This document shows, piece after piece, positions 56,355 through 64,000 of a DNA stretch of 64,000 nt. The stretch lies in assembly GCF_001435585.1 (NCBI RefSeq), contig NZ_AZEC01000005.1, positions 228,154-292,153 on the forward strand, in the 5' to 3' direction. Made by a program: the position numbers and the translations under genes. Position 1 is the first letter of the stretch, and each line of letters starts with the position of its first letter. The stretch comes from Schleiferilactobacillus perolens DSM 12744. GTDB taxonomy: Bacteria > Bacillota > Bacilli > Lactobacillales > Lactobacillaceae. Under the pieces are notes generated by a model. That model saw nothing but the letters and a program-made list of their open reading frames with translations. It made no database searches and was not told the origin of the DNA.

Positions 56355-57527
56355 ATGGCATTAGTGGACCATATGAAGAAAACCCTGGGCCAGTTGAAAC
56401 CCAGCGATATTCTAGCGTTTAATCACGATATTTCCCAAATTCCAGGGATCATCAAGTTAACTTTGGGAGAACCGGATTTTAATACACCGGACCATGTTAA
56501 ATTGGCCGCCATTGGGGCAATTCAACAAAATGACAGTCACTACACCGCATCGGCAGGACTGCCAGGTTTGCGCCAAGCAGCCAGCGACTTTTTAGCCAAC
56601 AAATACGGGACACGATATGATCCCAGCACCCAGTTGCAAATGACTGCTGGTGTGACGGAGGGTGTTTTTGCGACCCTCACGGCGATGTTGAATCCCGGCG
56701 ACAGTGTCATTATCCCCACACCGATTTTCCCATTGTATATTCCGATCACAATGCTGAACGGCGGCGAACCTGTATTCATTAACACAGCCGAAGACGGCTT
56801 CATTTTGACCCCGGAGAAGCTAGCCGCCGCCATTGACGCCCATGCGGATACCGTGAAGGCTATTATTTTGAACTTTCCGACTAATCCGACGGGAGTTACT
56901 TATAGTCGCAGTGATCTTGAAAAAATCGCCGATGTCGTGCGGGGCAAAGATATTTTTGTGATCAGTGATGAGATCTATTCGGAATTGACGTATCATGGCA
57001 CCCATGTGTCGATGGGGGGAATTTTGCCGGAACAGACCATCGTCCTCAATGGTGTCTCTAAATCCCATGCCATGACTGGTTGGCGGATTGGTTTGATTGC
57101 AGGACCAGCAGACGTAGTTGGTGAGATTGGTAAAGTCCATCAGTTCATGATCACGTCCGCCACGACCAATGCTCAAGTGGCCGCGGAAGAGGCCTTCAAG
57201 AATGGCCAAAATGACACCGAGCCAATGCGCCAAGCCTATATTGAACGGCGGGATTATCTGGTCCCTGTGTTGCAAAAACTAGGCTTCCAGGTGGCCAACC
57301 CCGACGGCGCGTTCTATGTGTTTGCTAAGTTGCCCACTCAATTTGGCACAAGCAGTTGGGACTTTGCCCGTGCCTTGGCCCATGAGGCGCATGTGGCAGT
57401 GATTCCTGGGGCCACCTTTGGTCCTGGCGGTGAGGGATACGTGCGAATTAGCTATGCTGCCAGTTTGGCCGATATTAAAGAGGCTGCAGCCCGCATCACG
57501 AAGTTTGTGGCTGCCCACCCAGCGTAG
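56355..57527 (+). CDS. Class I/II pyridoxal-phosphate aminotransferase
   Basis: 390 residues from ATG (MALVDHMKK) with GGAG nine bases upstream. Fold type I aminotransferase: SHYTASAGLPGLRQA, NFPTNPTGVTY, ISDEIYSELTY, the PLP lysine in NGVSKSHAMTGWRIG and the substrate Arg in GYVRISYA. Close to the aromatic/PatA-type enzymes of lactobacilli. Likely transaminates aromatic amino acids or forms a step in Lys/Met metabolism; specificity is not certain. Confidence 0.87.
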   Translation: MALVDHMKKTLGQLKPSDILAFNHDISQIPGIIKLTLGEPDFNTPDHVKLAAIGAIQQNDSHYTASAGLPGLRQAASDFLANKYGTRYDPSTQLQMTAGVTEGVFATLTAMLNPGDSVIIPTPIFPLYIPITMLNGGEPVFINTAEDGFILTPEKLAAAIDAHADTVKAIILNFPTNPTGVTYSRSDLEKIADVVRGKDIFVISDEIYSELTYHGTHVSMGGILPEQTIVLNGVSKSHAMTGWRIGLIAGPADVVGEIGKVHQFMITSATTNAQVAAEEAFKNGQNDTEPMRQAYIERRDYLVPVLQKLGFQVANPDGAFYVFAKLPTQFGTSSWDFARALAHEAHVAVIPGATFGPGGEGYVRISYAASLADIKEAAARITKFVAAHPA

Positions 57528-57552
57528 CAACGATTCATGATTCATAGTATGC

Positions 57553-57601
57553 AAAAGCGCGCGTATTCAGTCGTTTTAAACGATTGAATACGCGCGCTTT
57601 T
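57553..57601. terminator. Bidirectional terminator
   Basis: AAAAGCGCGCGTATTCA pairs with TGAATACGCGCGCTTTT, extended by CG/CG around TTTAAA. Shared by the convergent aminotransferase and SufT-like genes. Confidence 0.92.
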
Positions 57602-57613
57602 AGTAATCTCTAT

Positions 57614-57952
57614 TTATTGGCTGATGCCCAGGGCGATTCGGGCATAACGGCTCATCAGCTCCGGTGTCCATTGCGGATACCAAACAAGCTGAACATCCAC
57701 ATCCTTGACTTCGGGGACCTTTTTTTCAACTGTGTCCACGATTGCATCGTAAAGCATGTCAGACAATGGACAACCCATTGTCGTTAAGGTCATCTGAATT
57801 TCACAGTTGCCATCTTCATCCACATCTACGTGGTAGATCAGACCTAGGTTAACGATATCGATTCCCAATTCTGGATCAATGACGTCTTCCAAGGCAGTAA
57901 GAATCTTGTCGTCCAAGGCCTCTTGATCTTGGTTGGTCTTGTCTTCTGCCAT
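57614..57952 (-). CDS. MIP18/SufT-like metal-sulfur cluster assembly protein
   Basis: 112 residues from ATG with GGAGGGATG upstream; a GTG directly before is the alternative. DUF59 fold: DVIDPELGIDIVNLGLIY and the Cys in TTMGCPLSDML. SufT-like proteins help maturation of iron-sulfur proteins. Small, acidic, cytosolic. It stands alone near the PadR operon. Confidence 0.88.
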   Translation of the reverse strand: MAEDKTNQDQEALDDKILTALEDVIDPELGIDIVNLGLIYHVDVDEDGNCEIQMTLTTMGCPLSDMLYDAIVDTVEKKVPEVKDVDVQLVWYPQWTPELMSRYARIALGISQ

Positions 57953-58063
57953 CACGCATCCCTCCGTTCTTTCTTACGTTCAGTATAACCGCTTGCCGAT
58001 AATTTTCCTAGCAGTTGCATTGGCAAAAATTGGCGTGCATTGTTCTGAATTTGTAATATTGTC

Positions 58064-58091
58064 TTGTAATTGATATTGTGTGTCGTATAAT
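58064..58091 (+). promoter_or_regulatory. Promoter of the PadR-ABC operon
   Basis: TTGTAA (58064-58069), 16 bases, TATAAT (58086-58091), in a strongly AT-rich stretch. Autoregulation by the PadR protein at this site is likely but unproven. Confidence 0.65.
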
Positions 58092-58128
58092 ATAGTCAAT
58101 TCAACAATAAAAGAAGGAGACTTCGCCG

Positions 58129-58458
58129 ATGGGCATGCAGATCAGTGCAGAACTGCTAGATGGCATCGTTCTCGCCGTGGTACAGCAAGCTGATACTTAT
58201 GGTTATGCTTTGACCCAGCAGATTCAAGAGACGATCGATATCTCGCCGTCCACGCTTTATCCCGTTTTGCGTCGTTTGAAGGCCCAAGGAGCGCTGAGCA
58301 CCTATGATAAGCCGTTTGGCGGCCGGAACCGGCGGTATTATCAGCTAACTCCGTTGGGTGCACAAATCCTGCGGGATACAGAAAAAAATTGGCAGACGCA
58401 TAAAACGCAAATTGATTATTTCTTAACTAAACCGGAGTCAAAGGAGGATGCCGAATGA
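58129..58458 (+). CDS. PadR family transcriptional regulator
   Basis: 109 residues (ATG at 58129, or 58135), with AGAAGGAG upstream. Winged helix: YGYALTQQIQETIDISPSTLYPVLRRL and GGRNRRYYQLTPLG. Controls the operon it heads, by family analogy as a repressor relieved by envelope stress or a small molecule. The stop overlaps the next gene. Confidence 0.92.
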   Translation: MGMQISAELLDGIVLAVVQQADTYGYALTQQIQETIDISPSTLYPVLRRLKAQGALSTYDKPFGGRNRRYYQLTPLGAQILRDTEKNWQTHKTQIDYFLTKPESKEDAE

Positions 58459-59108
58459 CAATTGCAGACTATTTCGCCGAATTGACTCGGCTGCTGGCCC
58501 CATTGACAGCGGCCGAGCGGACAGAAGCCATCGAGTATTTTCAAGATTATGTCGCGGACGCGCAGTTTGCCGATGGTGCAGCTGTGACCGCTGAACTGGG
58601 CAGTCCCCGCCAACTGGCGCTCAAAATTTTAGCCGACTATTCCATTAAAAGCAGTACCGCCACGTCAGCGGATGGTGAAAAAGTATCTCCTCGGGCCAAC
58701 GCCCGGCAAATTTGGACAATCGTTCTTGCCATTCTTTCGGCACCGATGGCGATTCCAGTGGCGATTATGATTTTTGCCCTAATGCTTGCGCTACTGCTCA
58801 TTGTCAGTGCACTGTCCGCCGCTTTGCTGATCGTCCTGGCCGGACTCTGCCTGACTGGTCTATTTGTCAGCGGCTTTGCCCTGTGGAGTGGTATTTGGTT
58901 AGTGCTTAGCGATCCAATGATCGGTGTTTCCTATCTCGGTTTGGGGCTGGCTGCTGGCGGGGCCGGAGTCATCTTGATCCCGGTATTGAAATGGGCGGCC
59001 CAAGGCCTGGCCAGCGTCTGGGCGGCATTCTTCCGCTGGCTGTATCGCAAGATACGCAGACAACGTCAGGAGGCGATTCAGCGATGTGGAAAAGGTTTTT
59101 GCAAATAG
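58455..59108 (+). CDS. DUF1700 family membrane protein
   Basis: 217 residues, ATGA overlap with padR. Residues ~1-62 form the helical DUF1700 head (FAELTRLLAPLTAAERTEAI, ELGSPRQLALKILADYS). Several hydrophobic helices follow (residues ~86-180). A C-terminal RKIRRQRQE basic tail. Such proteins usually pair with PadR and a DUF4097 protein. May act as a membrane sensor or anti-sigma-like partner; this is inference. Confidence 0.85.
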   Translation: MTIADYFAELTRLLAPLTAAERTEAIEYFQDYVADAQFADGAAVTAELGSPRQLALKILADYSIKSSTATSADGEKVSPRANARQIWTIVLAILSAPMAIPVAIMIFALMLALLLIVSALSAALLIVLAGLCLTGLFVSGFALWSGIWLVLSDPMIGVSYLGLGLAAGGAGVILIPVLKWAAQGLASVWAAFFRWLYRKIRRQRQEAIQRCGKGFCK

Positions 59109-59959
59109 GCACCGGAATGTTGGTTGCCGGCTTGGCATTATTGGCCATCGGCGGCTTAAACCATGGGTTTCAACCGGTGGCTATCGTATCTGGGCGGCCA
59201 ATGGTATCCCGAGTGACGACCAAAACAACCAATTTGGCACCATTCACCACGATCACTGCCAAAGCTGATGATCTGGATGTCGTCGTGAAAAACGGTCCGC
59301 ACTACCAGGTTAAAGTCACAATGCTGACGGGAACGGGCATCACCAGCCGGGTACACGCTGGCATGCTGACGATGACCCAAACCGGCGGAGCAGATCTGGG
59401 CATGTTGCTGGGACATACCCCCACACCGCGAATCACCATCACCGTACCAAAAAACAAAAAGATACAAACCGTTAAAATTCGCACTAAGGATGGGGCATTA
59501 CGGTATACCATTCCACAAACTGGCCAGTTGCGATTGGCATCTGCCAGCGGTGATATCACTGTCAGCGGCGCCCAGGTGGGCCAGACCGAGATTCGCACGG
59601 TGTCCGGCGATATTCGGCTGACCAAAACCCAGCTGCACCAACCGCAAATCACCACCCAAGACGGGACCATTACCGTCACTCAGGGAACAATTCGTGACGG
59701 TCAATTCCAGCTCAGCAGCGATGACTTCACATTGCGCAACAGTAAGCTCCTCGGTACGACTCGGGTACGCAATAGGGATGGCGAAAACCGCGTGATTGGT
59801 GCCGGTTCCGCCCGAGGGTACCGCCTGCAAACACGCTATGGCGAGAATACACTTTTTAACCGAACCACCGAGAAACAAGTCGCTACGCACAATTGGTCCG
59901 CCGCTAACCGGATTGAATTGGTTACGCAAAGCGGCGACAACCGCGTCACGGCACGCTAA
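59084..59959 (+). CDS. DUF4097 family beta-rich exported protein
   Basis: 291 residues from ATG (MWKRFLQIGTGMLVAG) with AGGAGG upstream and 25 bases overlap with the preceding gene. One N-terminal membrane anchor, then a right-handed beta-roll of repeated short strands (TVSGDIRLTKTQL, SASGDITVSGAQV, TTQDGTITVTQG), typical of putative adhesin DUF4097. It probably lies outside the cell membrane. No catalytic residues. Confidence 0.85.
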   Translation: MWKRFLQIGTGMLVAGLALLAIGGLNHGFQPVAIVSGRPMVSRVTTKTTNLAPFTTITAKADDLDVVVKNGPHYQVKVTMLTGTGITSRVHAGMLTMTQTGGADLGMLLGHTPTPRITITVPKNKKIQTVKIRTKDGALRYTIPQTGQLRLASASGDITVSGAQVGQTEIRTVSGDIRLTKTQLHQPQITTQDGTITVTQGTIRDGQFQLSSDDFTLRNSKLLGTTRVRNRDGENRVIGAGSARGYRLQTRYGENTLFNRTTEKQVATHNWSAANRIELVTQSGDNRVTAR

Positions 59960-59983
59960 CAAAATGGAAAGCAGGTAACCATC

Positions 59984-60844
59984 ATGGAATTAACGATTGA
60001 TCACGTCACCATGCAATTCAAAAACAAGCTGGCTCTGAACGACGTCAGCTGTACCCTGACAAGCGGCCAGTTAGTCGGTTTAATTGGACCCAATGGCGCT
60101 GGCAAATCGACGCTGATGAAAATTCTCGCGACCTTGCAGCATCCCACCAGCGGGAGCGTCCGCTTGGATGGGGTCGATATCCGTAAACATCCAAGCACTA
60201 TGAAACGTGTGCTGGGATATATGCCCCAGCAGGTACCGATCATTCCGCAACTGAGTGCAGTAGAATATTTACGCTACATCGCAGCAATTAAAGGTTTAGC
60301 ACGCATCCAAGCCAATGACCAAATTAAGGCGCTGCTGGTGCGGATGCACCTGGCTGATGCTGCCAGCCGGCGGTTGAGCGACTTTTCCGGCGGCATGCAG
60401 CAGCGGGTTGGTCTGGCCGCTGCACTGCTGGGTGATCCGCAAGTGATCATTGTCGATGAACCGTCGGCAGGACTGGATCCCATCGAACGGATCATGATGC
60501 GTAATTTACTGAGTGAACTGGCCGAAAGCCGCATCGTTCTGCTGTCAACGCACATCGTTTCCGATATTGAAGCCGTGGCTAGCTGGCTGTTATTACTTAA
60601 ATCCGGCCAGCTGCTGTTTCAGGGTTCTGCGCCGCAACTGATCAAAGCTGCGAACGGCCACGTCTGGGAGTATGTCCTGCCCCAAGGCAAACATCCCCAA
60701 GCCAGTCAAGCGGTGAGCGAAATGCGCCAAGCGGCGGACGGAATCCATATCCGGTTGGTCGCGCCCAACGCACCGACTCAGACCGCCGTGACCGTGACGC
60801 CGACCTTAGAAGACGCCACATTGAGCGCACTGGAAGGGCGGTGA
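59984..60844 (+). CDS. ABC transporter ATP-binding protein
   Basis: 286 residues. Walker A GPNGAGKST, Q-loop MPQQVPIIPQ, signature FSGGMQQR, Walker B VIIVDEPSAGLDP and H-loop STHIVSD are all present. The C-terminal ~70 residues form an extra domain. Works with the permease that follows four bases later. In PadR-linked clusters such ABC exporters act in antibiotic or lipid stress; the substrate is unknown. Confidence 0.93.
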   Translation: MELTIDHVTMQFKNKLALNDVSCTLTSGQLVGLIGPNGAGKSTLMKILATLQHPTSGSVRLDGVDIRKHPSTMKRVLGYMPQQVPIIPQLSAVEYLRYIAAIKGLARIQANDQIKALLVRMHLADAASRRLSDFSGGMQQRVGLAAALLGDPQVIIVDEPSAGLDPIERIMMRNLLSELAESRIVLLSTHIVSDIEAVASWLLLLKSGQLLFQGSAPQLIKAANGHVWEYVLPQGKHPQASQAVSEMRQAADGIHIRLVAPNAPTQTAVTVTPTLEDATLSALEGR

Positions 60845-60848
60845 GCCT

Positions 60849-62363
60849 ATGCTGACGATGATGGTCACTTCCTTTAAAGAACGGGCCCGGCGGTCGTCAT
60901 TTTGGCTGTTGATGGGTGCGGTCGTTGTTCTGGCCGTGTTGGCCACACCGCGCTTTGATACTGCAATGAAAGTGATGGTCTTGGCGCCTAAGATCTATCG
61001 ACAAGCAGATAATCCAACTTGGTTACCGGTGTGTGCTGCCTCTATCTTTGGGACTTTCCTGCCGCTATTCGGCTTTGGTGTGGTCGCTAATGCGTTGCAG
61101 ACAGATCGGGAGCAGGGGGTGTGGCCATGGGTCGAAACCACTCATTTTGCCCGATTGCGTTATGGTTTTGCCCATTTTGGGGCGAATTGCCTGATCCTGC
61201 TCACGATGCTGCTGCTCACGATCTTGGCTACCGGCGCGATGATGGTGCTGCGTTTCCCAGGGCAGGGAATGCCCGCGGCAACTTTCATCTCACCGTTTTT
61301 GGTGCTGATTCCCAGCATTATCTTGCTCGCTTCATTGGCGCTGCTGGGAGAAAGTGTCACCGCCAAACGGCACAATGGTTTGATTGCGATATATATGTTT
61401 AGCTTGTTTTATGTCTTTGCCTTGCAATTGACCGACCCCACCAATTTTTGGAATCTTTTATTGAATCTGAGTGGTAATAATTACGTCCAAGACGTGATTG
61501 ATCAATCCAGCATTCAAGCCACAGGACACCCGATAACCAGCATGCAGCTGTTGAGCAATTACCGTGGTCCCCAGGGCACACATACATTGGTCATGACGGG
61601 CGTGCACTGGACCCGCGGCATGCTGCTGATGATGTTGGGCGAAATTATGGTCGCGCTAGCGATTGCTGATGTTGCGGCGCTCTTGATGCATCGTGCTCGC
61701 CGCTGGCGTAAAGTACGCCAAGCGCCAAAGCAACCCGCAACGATTGAAACGGCGGCAGTCCACTTTTCACCAGTCACCGCTAACCGTTTCTCTTGGCCAG
61801 CTTTGCTCCGCAGTGAAACAGGGCGGCAATGGCGGGGCCGGTCCCGCCTCTATCGGTTGGCACTGCTGGCTGGCTGGCTGGTCGTCTGGGTGATGCCAGA
61901 TACCGCCCGTCAACAAGCGGGGCTACCACTTCTGTGGCTGTTAAGCTTACCTTGGCTTAGTGATCTTGGGACGGCCCCCCATGATTGGATCGCCTGGCTA
62001 CCCACCATGCCTTACGCGTCCCAGCGGCAAAAGTTCGCCGAACTGATTGTTGGTGCTGGGACCGCAGTGATTCTGATGCTGCCTTTCTTGGTCCATGGCG
62101 GTGCCGCAGTCTCGCAACTCCTGTTGTTTGCGTTGGCCAACGCTTTCCTAGCCCAAGGCCTGGCGAGTCTTTTAAACAATGGTCGGTTATTCACGATGTT
62201 GCTTGCCGTATTCTGGTTCATCTACATGAATGGGGTTCCCGGCATGATTAGCTTTAATCGCTTCTCCTTAGCTGAATCGGTGGTTTACTCGCTAATAATT
62301 GTCACTGGTTTAGGCCTGACGGCGGTTGCTGGATATCGCCGCCGACACAGTATGGCCGATTAA
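60849..62363 (+). CDS. ABC transporter permease
   Basis: 504 residues with around ten to twelve transmembrane helices in two sets, separated by a cytosolic linker (residues ~285-325) rich in Arg, Lys and Pro. The first extracytoplasmic loop follows the helix near residue 20. ABC-2-like membrane partner of the preceding ATPase. Translation starts after the ATPase stop with AAGGGCGGTGAG upstream. Confidence 0.88.
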   Translation: MLTMMVTSFKERARRSSFWLLMGAVVVLAVLATPRFDTAMKVMVLAPKIYRQADNPTWLPVCAASIFGTFLPLFGFGVVANALQTDREQGVWPWVETTHFARLRYGFAHFGANCLILLTMLLLTILATGAMMVLRFPGQGMPAATFISPFLVLIPSIILLASLALLGESVTAKRHNGLIAIYMFSLFYVFALQLTDPTNFWNLLLNLSGNNYVQDVIDQSSIQATGHPITSMQLLSNYRGPQGTHTLVMTGVHWTRGMLLMMLGEIMVALAIADVAALLMHRARRWRKVRQAPKQPATIETAAVHFSPVTANRFSWPALLRSETGRQWRGRSRLYRLALLAGWLVVWVMPDTARQQAGLPLLWLLSLPWLSDLGTAPHDWIAWLPTMPYASQRQKFAELIVGAGTAVILMLPFLVHGGAAVSQLLLFALANAFLAQGLASLLNNGRLFTMLLAVFWFIYMNGVPGMISFNRFSLAESVVYSLIIVTGLGLTAVAGYRRRHSMAD

Positions 62364-62458
62364 ATATCAGATGGCTGACCGGCCGACCGATTATGGTCAC
62401 AATGGAGATAAAGGTTGTCACCGCTCAGGCATGGTTGCGACAACAATTTTGCGCAATA

Positions 62459-62487
62459 TTGACAACGTTTCCCCCCACCTGTATCGT
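62459..62487 (+). promoter_or_regulatory. Promoter of the second dipeptidase gene
   Basis: TTGACA (62459-62464), 17 bases, TATCGT (62482-62487). Confidence 0.55.
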
Positions 62488-62523
62488 TTAATTGTCATTA
62501 ATAGAAAGAAAAGGGTGCGAATT

Positions 62524-63954
62524 TTGAAAAATTTGAAAGCATGTACTTCCATCTTGGTAGGTAAAAAAGCCTCTCTTGACGGCTCCACAATGATTGCCCG
62601 CAACGACGATACATTCCTGCCGTTGACACCGCAACGATTTTTTATGGCACCAGCCGTGCATGGAAAACCTGGCCGGATTCTGAAATCGTGGTTGAACGAT
62701 TTCCAAGCAGAATTACCGGCAGACAGCTATCGATATAATGCAGTTCCTAACGTCGACTATAAGCACAAAGGGTATTACGACGAAAGCGGAATCAACGAAA
62801 AGAATGTGGCCATGAGCTGTACCGAAAGCACATACGGTAATGAACGCAGCTTAGCCTTTGATCCGTTGAATACCAAGGACGGCTTGGATGAAGATTGCAT
62901 GCAGACAATGGTCTTGCCATATATTGATTCTGCGCGTGATGGGGTGCGCTATTTAGGCCAATTAATTGCCAAATTTGGTTCTGCCGCTGGCAACTCCGTA
63001 TTATTCTCTGATCACGATGAAGTCTGGTATATGGAAATCGTGACCGGGCACCACTGGGTAGCCCAACGCATTCCAGATGATTGTTACGCCGTTGCAGCGA
63101 ATGAAGTGGCCATTCAGGCAGTGGACTTTACCAAGACTGACGATTTCATGTGGTCCGATGGAATTCAAGACTTCGTAGAACAGCATCATTTGAACCCGGA
63201 TTTTGATACCTGGAATTTCCGTCATATCTTTGGCACTTTTGATGAAAAAGACCGCCATTACAATACGCCACGGGTATGGTACATCGAAAGCCGTTTGAAT
63301 CCCGAACTGGTGCAAGAACCTGAGAGCGGCGAACTGCCTTTCATTTTGAAGCCGGCAAAAAAGATCTCCACGGATGATATTGAATACTTGCTGGGTTCTC
63401 ACTATAACGAAACCCCGTACGATCCTTTTGGTCATGGCAGTGATGCAGATCGGTTGCGGTATCGTCCAGTGGGCTTGAATCGGACTCAAAACTCCCACAT
63501 TTTGCAATTGCGAAATGATGTACCGAAGGCCTATGCCGCCATTATGCATCTGTGCTTAGGCTACCCAACATTCTCGCCGTACGTGCCTTTCTATACGAAT
63601 GCCAACGATACGGCTCCCACATATTCGGAGACGCCGATGACTCATGATTATAAGAGTGCCTACTGGCTGTATAAGTCATTGTCTTTCCTTGTGGAGAGCC
63701 ACTACAGCAAGTTTGTACAAAAGGATCGGGATTATCTGAAAGAGGGCCGTCGCCGCAAACGGGAATTGATTGCCCAAATTGATGCCCAGGCGGCAGATTT
63801 AGCACCAGATGCCGACTTGACCGAATTCTTGACGCGGCAAAATTATGCCATCGTCGATGAATATGAAGACCATGCCAAGGCGCTGATGAGCGACTTGATT
63901 ATGGACGGTATCAATTTGTCCCAGCTGACTTTTGATATGGACAAGAACCTTTAA
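62524..63954 (+). CDS. C69 family dipeptidase, second copy
   Basis: 476 residues from TTG with AAAGGGTG six bases upstream; the frame extends far left but runs over the promoter and the permease end. Catalytic Cys in KACTSILVGKKASLDGS, only six residues from the start. YYDESGINEKNVAMSCTEST and SVLFSDHDEVWYMEIVTGHHW match the family. Clearly paralogous with the pepD gene at 53092 but diverged, so the two may differ in dipeptide range. Confidence 0.9.
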   Translation: MKNLKACTSILVGKKASLDGSTMIARNDDTFLPLTPQRFFMAPAVHGKPGRILKSWLNDFQAELPADSYRYNAVPNVDYKHKGYYDESGINEKNVAMSCTESTYGNERSLAFDPLNTKDGLDEDCMQTMVLPYIDSARDGVRYLGQLIAKFGSAAGNSVLFSDHDEVWYMEIVTGHHWVAQRIPDDCYAVAANEVAIQAVDFTKTDDFMWSDGIQDFVEQHHLNPDFDTWNFRHIFGTFDEKDRHYNTPRVWYIESRLNPELVQEPESGELPFILKPAKKISTDDIEYLLGSHYNETPYDPFGHGSDADRLRYRPVGLNRTQNSHILQLRNDVPKAYAAIMHLCLGYPTFSPYVPFYTNANDTAPTYSETPMTHDYKSAYWLYKSLSFLVESHYSKFVQKDRDYLKEGRRRKRELIAQIDAQAADLAPDADLTEFLTRQNYAIVDEYEDHAKALMSDLIMDGINLSQLTFDMDKNL

Positions 63955-64000
63955 TAACAACACAAAAGATCCCAAACTGAAGTGCAACAAAAAAGTTAGA

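Noticed and set aside
62326..62523. Longer N-terminal form of the second dipeptidase
   Set aside because: It begins inside the permease gene and covers the promoter; the catalytic Cys of this family must be near the N-terminus.

Overview
The window is a piece of a lactobacillus-type chromosome (Lactobacillaceae, Firmicutes) carrying the right-hand end of a tailed prophage. Evidence for the host: the gene order prmA-rel-dtd-hisS-aspS, rpsU-yqeY, phoH-ybeY-dgkA-cdd-era-recO-glyQS-dnaG-rpoD, trmK-Nif3-pepT and aroC-aroA-aroK; T-box leaders before hisS and glyQ; two C69 (PepD-type) dipeptidases; and strong AGGAGG-like ribosome binding sites with many TTG starts. Base composition is near 50% GC, which fits the higher-GC lactobacilli (Lacticaseibacillus or Schleiferilactobacillus-like). 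The genus is an inference.

Region 1, 1-11.5 kb: late genes of a siphophage-type prophage, all on +: tape measure protein (cut by the window start), distal tail protein, tail-associated protein, small accessory proteins, a BppU-like collagen-repeat fibre, a probable receptor-binding module, two tandem CD1375-like mini proteins, a four-helix membrane protein, an XhlA-like protein, a holin and an amidase endolysin. A terminator, a small minus-strand ORF and a cluster of palindromes follow; the prophage/chromosome junction probably lies between 10.9 and 11.5 kb.

Region 2, 11.5-18.5 kb: small membrane and hypothetical proteins, a DUF915-type alpha/beta hydrolase, an acyltransferase, a DUF960 protein, a YbaK/EbsC-type deacylase, a candidate short structured minus-strand transcript (about 15.97-16.11 kb), and prmA. 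Region 3, 18.5-37.6 kb: stringent response (rel), tRNA quality control (dtd), cell-wall amidase, histidyl- and aspartyl-tRNA synthetases, methionine sulfoxide reductases, YitT, endonuclease IV, PPDK regulatory protein, rpsU, yqeY, pyrD, and the phoH-to-recO RNA/ribosome maturation operon. Region 4, 37.6-51.9 kb: glyQS, the macromolecular synthesis genes dnaG-rpoD, a MerR-like DNA-binding protein, trmK-Nif3, pepT, and shikimate pathway genes aroC-aroA-aroK with a GNAT gene.

Region 5, 52-64 kb: a DUF1003 membrane protein preceded by a structured leader that also encodes a 34-residue upstream ORF; two C69 dipeptidases; a tautomerase; a Cof-type phosphatase; a YisL-like membrane protein; an aminotransferase; a SufT/MIP18-like protein; and a PadR-DUF1700-DUF4097-ABC transporter operon. 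No tRNA, rRNA, CRISPR array or insertion sequence was recognised. The least explained items are the DUF1003 leader with its upstream ORF, the minus-strand mini transcript with mutually exclusive hairpins, a dispersed GC-rich palindromic element present twice, and the small ORF and palindromes at the prophage end.
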